From NCBI GenBank assembly GCA_031552995.1, contig JAVBMB010000118.1, positions 1 to 10,040 on the forward strand: a DNA stretch of 10,040 nt. The letters are read 5' to 3'. Position numbers and translations under genes: made by a program. Numbering within the stretch: position 1 is the stretch's first letter; every line of letters starts with the position of its first letter. The notes beneath the pieces are model-generated. The model was not told where the DNA came from, searched no databases, and saw only the letters and a list, made by a program, of their open reading frames with translations. This document shows positions 5,412-10,040 of the stretch, piece after piece. The DNA comes from JAVBMB01 sp031552995 (GTDB lineage Bacteria > Bacillota > Clostridia > Oscillospirales > Butyricicoccaceae).

Positions 5412-6705
5412 ACCGTGTGTTATGCTAATATCCATCGATGCGTTAAAGCCGGAGTTTGTTTTCGAGGGAGAGCGCTTCGGGCTTGATTTGCCAAACCTCC
5501 GCCGCCTGTTTTTGCACGGCGGCGCCAGCGCGCGGAAGGGTATGAAGAGCGTGTTCCCGTCGTTCACATACGCCTGCCATCAGAGTATGATAACCGGCAC
5601 ATACCCCGAAAAGCACGGAACATTCAACAACATAGTTTTCGACGCAGACGGGACGCATAACGGCGCGTGGCATTGGTGCGTAAGCGACAGCGTGCAGAAC
5701 CTGTGGCAGCTGGCAAGCGAAAACGGCTATGTAACGGCCAGTATGGCGTTCCCGACATCCGTCGGGGCAAAGGGAGATTTCATCGCGCCGGAGTTCTGGT
5801 ATGACGGCACACGGCTCGACAGCCGCCTTATAGACGCGCTGGCGCGTCCGCAGGGGCTTGTTGCCGAGATGGAGGCCGTCATCGGGCAATATCCCGGCGG
5901 GCTTGACCTTACCCCGGACGGAGACCGCCGCAGATTCGAAGGTGCCATGTGGCTGCTCGAGTCCAAGCTTGCGCCGGCTTGCGGCGGGCGGCCGTTTTTT
6001 CTTTCGATGTATTTTGCAAGCTACGATGAGACCGCGCACACGCACGGCGTATACTCGCCGCAGGCGCTTGATGTGCTGCGCACGCTGGACCGCTATGTGG
6101 GGCAGGCTGTCGAACGTGCAAGCGCTGTATCGTGCGGAGGGCTTGTGACGTGTGTTGTATCCGACCATGGAACAATCGACAACACGCATAACATCCGGCC
6201 GAATGTCATATTCCGCCAGTATGGGCTGATAGACGGCAGCGACGGCAAGGTCAGCTCGTGGAAGGCGTGGAGCCACCGCAGCGGCGGCACGGCCGAGGTT
6301 CGGCTGTTTAACCCGGGCGACGAGGCAATGCGCGGCAAAGTAGAAGCGCTGCTGCGCGCGCTTGAAAAAGACAGCGGCAGCGGCATTGCGAAAGTGTTGA
6401 CCGGCGAGCAGGCGAGAGCCGAGCGCCACGGCTTCCCTCTGTGCGACTTTGCGATTATCGCCAAGCGCGGATATGAAATCCGGGATGATTTTGAGGGAGA
6501 TTATATCACCGAGAAAACGACACAGCGCGCGCAGCACGGCTACGACGAGGAATATCCCGAAATGCTGGCGTTTTACGGCATCTGCGGCGAGGGTATCGCG
6601 CGTGCGCGCGACCTCGGCCGCGTGAATCTTATCGACGTCGCGCCGACACTGGCCGGTATAATGGGCATCACAATGGGGGACGCGCAAGGCAAATCACTTT
6701 TATAG
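5404..6705 (+). CDS. ENPP-type phosphodiesterase / nucleotide pyrophosphatase, alkaline phosphatase superfamily
   Basis: A 433-residue metal-dependent hydrolase. The full two-zinc site of the nucleotide pyrophosphatase/phosphodiesterase branch can be read. D12 (SIDALKPEF), nucleophile T55 (FPSFTYACHQSMITGTYPEKHG), D254 and H255 (VVSDHGTIDNTHN) form one site. D208 and H212 (SYDETAHTHG) and H378 (QHGYDEEYPEMLAF) form the other. The WHWCVSDSVQNLWQLASENG and FPTSVGA stretches are typical of bacterial members annotated as alkaline phosphatase family proteins. No signal peptide is obvious, so it is probably cytoplasmic. AAAGGAGG (5387-5394) lies 9 nt before ATG 5404, inside the end of deoR. The 8-bp overlap and the 24-nt gap to the symporter gene indicate an operon. 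The substrate is unknown; a phosphodiester or phosphonate-like compound that yields the DeoR ligand is a reasonable guess. Confidence 0.88.
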   Translation: MGRPCVMLISIDALKPEFVFEGERFGLDLPNLRRLFLHGGASARKGMKSVFPSFTYACHQSMITGTYPEKHGTFNNIVFDADGTHNGAWHWCVSDSVQNLWQLASENGYVTASMAFPTSVGAKGDFIAPEFWYDGTRLDSRLIDALARPQGLVAEMEAVIGQYPGGLDLTPDGDRRRFEGAMWLLESKLAPACGGRPFFLSMYFASYDETAHTHGVYSPQALDVLRTLDRYVGQAVERASAVSCGGLVTCVVSDHGTIDNTHNIRPNVIFRQYGLIDGSDGKVSSWKAWSHRSGGTAEVRLFNPGDEAMRGKVEALLRALEKDSGSGIAKVLTGEQARAERHGFPLCDFAIIAKRGYEIRDDFEGDYITEKTTQRAQHGYDEEYPEMLAFYGICGEGIARARDLGRVNLIDVAPTLAGIMGITMGDAQGKSLL

Positions 6706-6715
6706 CGATTAATGT

Positions 6716-6721
6716 GGGGGG
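6716..6721 (+). promoter_or_regulatory. Ribosome binding site deciding the symporter start
   Basis: GGGGGG (6716-6721) is 8 nt before ATG 6730. The upstream in-frame ATG at 6712 has no binding site, and the G-run lies inside its frame. The MFS gene shows the same arrangement at 4304-4309. Confidence 0.6.
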
Positions 6722-6729
6722 CGTCTTTT

Positions 6730-8073
6730 ATGAACCAGCTGGAAAAAATCTTTGGCGCGGCCGCCGATGCCCTGTGGGGCAGTTGGATGCTGTTTGCCCT
6801 TATCGGCGTCGGCATTTTATATACGATTATTACCGGCGCCGTGCAGGTGCGCCGTATTCCTGATATCTGGCGCGAGCTGTCGTCGAAAAAACGCGGCGCA
6901 AAGAGCGCCAGCTCGATTTCGCCGCTGCAGTCACTGCTGACGGCGCTTGCCAGCTGTGTCGGCGCGGGGAACATCGTCGGCGTCAGCACGGCGGTGCTCG
7001 CCGGCGGCCCGGGCGCGATGTTCTGGATGTGGGCGGCCGCTTTTGTCGGCATGGCCACAAAATACGGGGAAATCGTGCTTGGCGTCAGCTATCGCGGGTT
7101 CGACAGCACAGGTATGCGCATGGGCGGGCCGATGTATTACATCGCCCGCGCGTTAAAAGCGCCGTGGGCGGGTGGGCTTGTTGCCGTGCTGTTGTTTATA
7201 CAAAACGCCGGCGGCACGCTTATCCAGACAAATACAATCGTCGGCGTTGTCAACAGCGGGTTTTCGGTTCCGCCGCTGGCGACCGGCGTCATAGTCGCAG
7301 CCATAATGGTCTATATCATATCCGGCGGCCTTAAGCGGCTTGCCGCCGTTGCGGATAAGGTCGTGCCGTTTATGGCGGCGCTTTACATCACGGGCGGCCT
7401 TATCGTTATTTTTGCCAACATTACAAGCGTACCCGCGATGATAGTATCAATATTCAAAAGCGCCTTTACGATCAAGGCCGGGATAGGCGGCGCGGTCGGT
7501 ATCGGCATGCGCGAAGCAATGCGCTACGGCGTGGCGCGCGGGCTGTACTCAAACGAGGCCGGCGAGGGCTCGGCTGCCGTGCTGCATTCAAGCGTCGAGG
7601 TCGATCATCCGGTCCGGCAGGGGCTGTACGGCGTCGTCGAAGTGTTTGTCGACACGATGATAATATGCACTATCACCGGGTTCGTCGTGCTGTCATCCGG
7701 CGTCATCGGCCCCGGTTCGACGGCGGCGACACTGGCGGCGCAGGCGTTCAGCAGTGTGCTTCCCGCGCTTCGGTATGTCGTGTATGTCAGCCTGTTTTTG
7801 TTCTGCTCCACATCGCTTATGAGCCAGTGGTACTTTGGCAATGTAAGCCTGAACTACATGTTTGGCGGCGGCAAAGCGGCCGCTGTATATAAAATCATAT
7901 TCCCTATAACGATTATCATAGGAAGTATGAGCTCTGTCGACCTTGTGTGGATGATTCAGGACTGCGCGCTGGGGCTGCTGATAATCCCGAATCTGATAGC
8001 GCTTGCCATAATGGCGCCGAAAGTCAGGGCTATGACCGGCGAGTTCTTTTCCAAAAAAAGCACCGATACATAA
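6730..8073 (+). CDS. AGCS-family sodium:alanine/glycine symporter
   Basis: A 447-residue inner-membrane carrier of the alanine-or-glycine:cation symporter family, at normal length, with about 11 hydrophobic segments. Family motifs: SISPLQSLLTALASCVGAGNIVGVSTA (62-88), GGPGAMFWMW (92-101), MATKYGEIVLG (108-118), MGGPMYYIARAL, and GLYSNEAGEGSAAVLHSSVEVDHPVRQGLYGVVEVFVDTMIICTITGFVVLSSG in the second half. AGCS proteins import small neutral amino acids (L- or D-alanine, glycine, sometimes serine) with Na+. The common SNEAGMGSA motif reads SNEAGEGSA here, a charged substitution that might bear on substrate choice. The gene is last in the deoR-phosphodiesterase operon, 24 nt after the hydrolase stop, and a strong terminator follows. 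This suggests uptake of an amino acid used together with the hydrolase (inference). Confidence 0.93.
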   Translation: MNQLEKIFGAAADALWGSWMLFALIGVGILYTIITGAVQVRRIPDIWRELSSKKRGAKSASSISPLQSLLTALASCVGAGNIVGVSTAVLAGGPGAMFWMWAAAFVGMATKYGEIVLGVSYRGFDSTGMRMGGPMYYIARALKAPWAGGLVAVLLFIQNAGGTLIQTNTIVGVVNSGFSVPPLATGVIVAAIMVYIISGGLKRLAAVADKVVPFMAALYITGGLIVIFANITSVPAMIVSIFKSAFTIKAGIGGAVGIGMREAMRYGVARGLYSNEAGEGSAAVLHSSVEVDHPVRQGLYGVVEVFVDTMIICTITGFVVLSSGVIGPGSTAATLAAQAFSSVLPALRYVVYVSLFLFCSTSLMSQWYFGNVSLNYMFGGGKAAAVYKIIFPITIIIGSMSSVDLVWMIQDCALGLLIIPNLIALAIMAPKVRAMTGEFFSKKSTDT

Positions 8074-8102
8074 CTCTTGCCCCCCCTTTTTTACTGCCTT
8101 TT

Positions 8103-8143
8103 GCGAAGAGAGGTCACGGATTATCTCCGTGGCCTCTCTTCGC
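8103..8143 (+). terminator. Rho-independent terminator of the DeoR operon
   Basis: An 18-bp stem, GCGAAGAGAGGTCACGGA (8103-8120) with TCCGTGGCCTCTCTTCGC (8126-8143), and a 5-nt loop. The only imperfection is T8114/G8132, a U-G pair in plus-strand RNA, which fits use on the plus strand. The trailing T-run is short (GTTTATG), but CCCCCCTTTTTTAC precedes the stem. Confidence 0.75.
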
Positions 8144-8179
8144 GTTTATGCCGTGTTCATAAGTTTTTGAAGGCGTGGA

Positions 8180-8206
8180 TTGACTAATGAATAATTATCG
8201 GATAAT
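8180..8206 (+). promoter_or_regulatory. Possible promoter of the small membrane protein gene
   Basis: TTGACT (8180-8185) followed by GATAAT (8201-8206) at a 15-nt spacing, or TAATCT (8203-8208) at 17 nt. It lies between the preceding terminator and the gene, where a promoter is required. The match is moderate. Confidence 0.4.
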
Positions 8207-8240
8207 CTGGAAAAGGAAAAACAGATTTGGTGGTGTTTGA

Positions 8241-8531
8241 ATGCAAACAGCCGATAAAATCAAATTGTTCAGCGCAATCAGCAGATATGGTTTCGGAGTC
8301 TGTGGAGTCGCTTTCTACTTCTTAAAACTACCGATATGGTCCTTTGCAGTATTATGTCTCGTATTCACTGCTATCTCGGTTTATGTGTCGATATTATATC
8401 GTAGCATGCCGATAGAGCAAAGAAGAGGGATATTCAGCTATTCCAAACGTCACCCTTATTATGTGAGTGTATGCTATGCGGTGCTTACCATTGTTTTATT
8501 GATAGTATGGATTTACTCACTGCTTCGCTGA
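8241..8531 (+). CDS. Small hypothetical membrane protein (96 residues)
   Basis: Not recognised as any named family. It has three hydrophobic segments, roughly residues 15-31 (YGFGVCGVAFYFLKLPI), 32-53 (WSFAVLCLVFTAISVYVSILYR) and 75-95 (VSVCYAVLTIVLLIVWIYSLL), with a basic loop between the last two (EQRRGIFSYSKRHPYY). The positive-inside rule places that loop in the cytoplasm. The start ATG has only a weak GGTGGTG (8228-8234) upstream. Codons are clearly AT-richer (TTA, ATA, AGA) than in the flanking genes, and the gene has its own candidate promoter and terminator, so it is a separate unit that may have been acquired. Coding status rests on the clean hydrophobic pattern and on the bracketing signals, not on homology. 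Confidence 0.6.
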   Translation: MQTADKIKLFSAISRYGFGVCGVAFYFLKLPIWSFAVLCLVFTAISVYVSILYRSMPIEQRRGIFSYSKRHPYYVSVCYAVLTIVLLIVWIYSLLR

Positions 8532-8564
8532 CAGGTATTTGCCCGCACCCCGGCAATTGAATAT

Positions 8565-8605
8565 AAAAACAAGAAGGAATCCAATGACAATCCTTCTTGT
8601 TTTTT
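8565..8605. terminator. Bidirectional terminator between convergent genes
   Basis: AAAAACAAGAAGGA (8565-8578) pairs with TCCTTCTTGTTTTT (8591-8604) around a 12-nt loop. A T-run follows on the plus strand, and the left A-run gives a T-run on the minus strand. It sits 34 bp after the small membrane protein gene and 42 bp after the end of the converging PLP-enzyme gene, so it can serve both. Confidence 0.8.
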
Positions 8606-8646
8606 ATGCCGCGTTCCTTTGGGGGATGCCTTCCGTCAGCGTGTCG

Positions 8647-9759
8647 TCATGTAAGCTTGCCGCGGCAGGATATCTCGAGCTGCCGGACTACCTGCCCTCC
8701 GGAGACAAGCCACGCGTAATCATACAGGTTGCAAACAGGGCAAATATGGTTCGGGATTATCTCAATTTTGTCTCCGACATTCAGCATGTCGCTAAGACGC
8801 TTATTGTATATTATACCGTGCTCGTCATACAGCTCTGTAACAGTCACCCCGCCCGAGCATTTAATCAGCCCTACGCCGTCTGTCGCGCATATGCCTATAC
8901 TGCGGCACTGCATCGTCAGCGCTTTCGCCCCGGCGTCTGTGATAAACCTCTCGTCGGTCGGCTTGGAAATCACGCTTGTCAGCACGGTGGCGGCGCAGCG
9001 GCTGTGGGTGCCCAGCGCGTTGCCCTGCGACGCGTCCATTAACGCGTATGTGCCGGGGCGCAGCTCGGTCACCCCGGGCATTAGCTCCTTGCACAGCATC
9101 AGGCTTGGCGTTGCGCCGACGCTTACGGTATCGCACGAAAGCCCGCGGGCGCGCACAAGCGCCGCCATATCCACCGTGCGCCTCTGCGCCGCCTCAAACA
9201 TGCCGAGGCAGTCGTCAATATCCTTGGCCCGGTATGTGTGGCCCTCGTGGCTGAACACACCTTTAAGCCTCACATTGCGGCAATTTTTCAGCCGGTCGAC
9301 AAGCTCTGTCATCTGCGCGTCGCTCGTCACGCCAGACCGGTTTTCGCCGACCTCCACTTCAATAAGCACATCAAGCGTTTTTTTCTCGTCCCGGAAAATC
9401 CGCTCTATCATATTCACCCCGTCGACGCTGTCAACGCCGACGGAGATATCAATTTTCCGGTTCAGCTCGCGGACGCGGATGAGCTTCTCGTCGCCGACGA
9501 CCTCATTGGCGATAAAAATATCTGTGATGCCGTGCTTTGCCATCTCCTCGGCTTCGCCGACCTTGGCCACCGTGATGCCGCCTGCTCCGGCGCGCAGCTG
9601 CATCAAAGCGATTTCCGGACACTTGTGCGTCTTTGTGTGAGGGCGCAGCGCAGCGCCCATCATTATGGCTCGCCTCTGCATAAAGACAAGATTGCGGTCA
9701 AGAACATCCTGATCTATGAGCAGCGCCGGTGTCGGCAGGTCATATGGTGAAAGTATCAC
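8647..9759 (-). CDS. D-serine dehydratase / D-threonine aldolase family PLP enzyme (fold type III)
   Basis: A 370-residue protein of the DSD1/D-threonine aldolase family, with an alanine-racemase-like N-terminal barrel. Visible elements: LPTPALLID near the start; LRPHTKTHKCPEIA, with the lysine of HTK (residue 43 from the chosen start) as the PLP Schiff base; ITVAKVGEAEEMA; EVEVGENRSGV; LKGVFSHEGHTYR; SVGATPSLML; ELRPGTYALMDASQ; and the C-terminal zinc-ligand signature NHICPVCNLYD (H338, C340). D-serine dehydratases make pyruvate and ammonia; D-threonine aldolases make glycine and an aldehyde. The sequence does not settle which. The start is GTG 9757-9759, because AAGGGG (9768-9773) is 8 nt upstream. 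The GTG at 9766-9768 overlaps that binding site and is rejected. The gene has its own promoter and a shared downstream terminator. Confidence 0.87.
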   Translation of the reverse strand: MILSPYDLPTPALLIDQDVLDRNLVFMQRRAIMMGAALRPHTKTHKCPEIALMQLRAGAGGITVAKVGEAEEMAKHGITDIFIANEVVGDEKLIRVRELNRKIDISVGVDSVDGVNMIERIFRDEKKTLDVLIEVEVGENRSGVTSDAQMTELVDRLKNCRNVRLKGVFSHEGHTYRAKDIDDCLGMFEAAQRRTVDMAALVRARGLSCDTVSVGATPSLMLCKELMPGVTELRPGTYALMDASQGNALGTHSRCAATVLTSVISKPTDERFITDAGAKALTMQCRSIGICATDGVGLIKCSGGVTVTELYDEHGIIYNKRLSDMLNVGDKIEIIPNHICPVCNLYDYAWLVSGGQVVRQLEISCRGKLT

Positions 9760-9846
9760 AGAAAACACCCCTTCGTTGTTTCTTGACCTGTGTCCGTGGC
9801 GGCTGGGATATTTTTTGCGGCCGTCATAGTTACAACTCTACCTAAA

Positions 9847-9874
9847 ATTATAGCAAACGCCGCAGATAAATCAA
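9847..9874 (-). promoter_or_regulatory. Promoter of the D-serine dehydratase-like gene
   Basis: On the minus strand TTGATT (9874-9869), 16-nt spacer, consensus TATAAT (9852-9847). This predicts a leader of about 80 nt before the GTG start. No gene or RNA is recognised in that leader. Confidence 0.6.
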
Positions 9875-9955
9875 TTTGTTTCACAAAAGTATCCGCATCG
9901 CACCCGGATAAATGTCGATTTTAGCGCATTCACGTTACAAATCGGCAGAATAATG

Positions 9956-9984
9956 TTGACACAGCGCCCGCAAACACATACTAT
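9956..9984 (+). promoter_or_regulatory. Rightward promoter for a gene beyond the window
   Basis: Consensus TTGACA (9956-9961), 17-nt spacer, TACTAT (9979-9984). No start codon with a ribosome binding site is seen before the window ends, so the gene it serves would lie to the right, divergent from the PLP-enzyme gene. It may be that gene's regulator. Confidence 0.45.
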
Positions 9985-10040
9985 GCAATTTCGTGTATTT
10001 CTTCTCGGGTGCTTACGTTGTGTCCAGTAACTCTTTGAAT

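Noticed and set aside
5443..6687. Long open frame (414 codons) on the minus strand antisense to the phosphodiesterase gene
   Set aside because: The plus frame has a complete ENPP active site. The antisense translation is rich in Arg/His/Ala with no recognisable domain, as expected of a shadow frame in GC-rich coding DNA.
8729..9640. 303-codon plus-strand open frame over the D-serine dehydratase-like gene
   Set aside because: Its Ser/Thr/Pro-rich translation mirrors the opposite-strand codons; the minus frame carries all family motifs.

Overview
The window looks like chromosomal DNA of a moderately GC-rich anaerobic Bacillota, probably a Clostridia relative. This rests on AAAGGAG- or G-run-type ribosome binding sites, sigma-70/A-type promoters, and a DeoR/AGCS/MFS/LysR repertoire. 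No rRNA, tRNA, phage gene, transposase or CRISPR array is visible, so taxonomy is inference only.

Layout. (1) 1-1716, minus strand: a two-gene operon. A PLP enzyme of the D-cysteine desulfhydrase / L-cysteate sulfo-lyase family (cuyA-like) overlaps by 4 bp (ATGA) a YeiH/UPF0324-family putative sulfate/sulfite exporter (cuyZ-like). The exporter runs off the left edge and has an in-frame TAG at codon 23. (2) 1848-2780, plus strand: a divergent LysR regulator. The two divergent promoters share their -35 region. (3) 2781-3040: a hairpin-rich spacer in which two almost identical GC-rich palindromes bracket 172 nt. (4) 3041-4297, minus: an MFS transporter with a strong promoter. (5) 4623-8073, plus: an apparent operon of a DeoR repressor, an ENPP/alkaline-phosphatase-superfamily phosphodiesterase and an AGCS sodium:amino-acid symporter, ending in an 18-bp-stem terminator. 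(6) 8241-8531, plus: a small, AT-richer, three-helix membrane protein with its own terminator. (7) 8647-9759, minus: a fold-type III PLP enzyme of the D-serine dehydratase / D-threonine aldolase family, with a promoter, next to a rightward promoter serving something beyond the right edge.

How the genes may work together (inference): the left operon matches the known cuyA-cuyZ arrangement, in which cysteate is split to pyruvate, ammonium and sulfite and the sulfite is exported, with the LysR protein as the likely inducer-dependent regulator. The central DeoR operon would couple hydrolysis of an unidentified phosphodiester or phosphoryl compound to amino-acid uptake, with the divergent MFS carrier possibly under the same repressor. 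The right-hand PLP enzyme also makes pyruvate and ammonia if it is a D-serine dehydratase. The region therefore reads as small-molecule amino-acid and sulfonate scavenging rather than a defence or mobile island.
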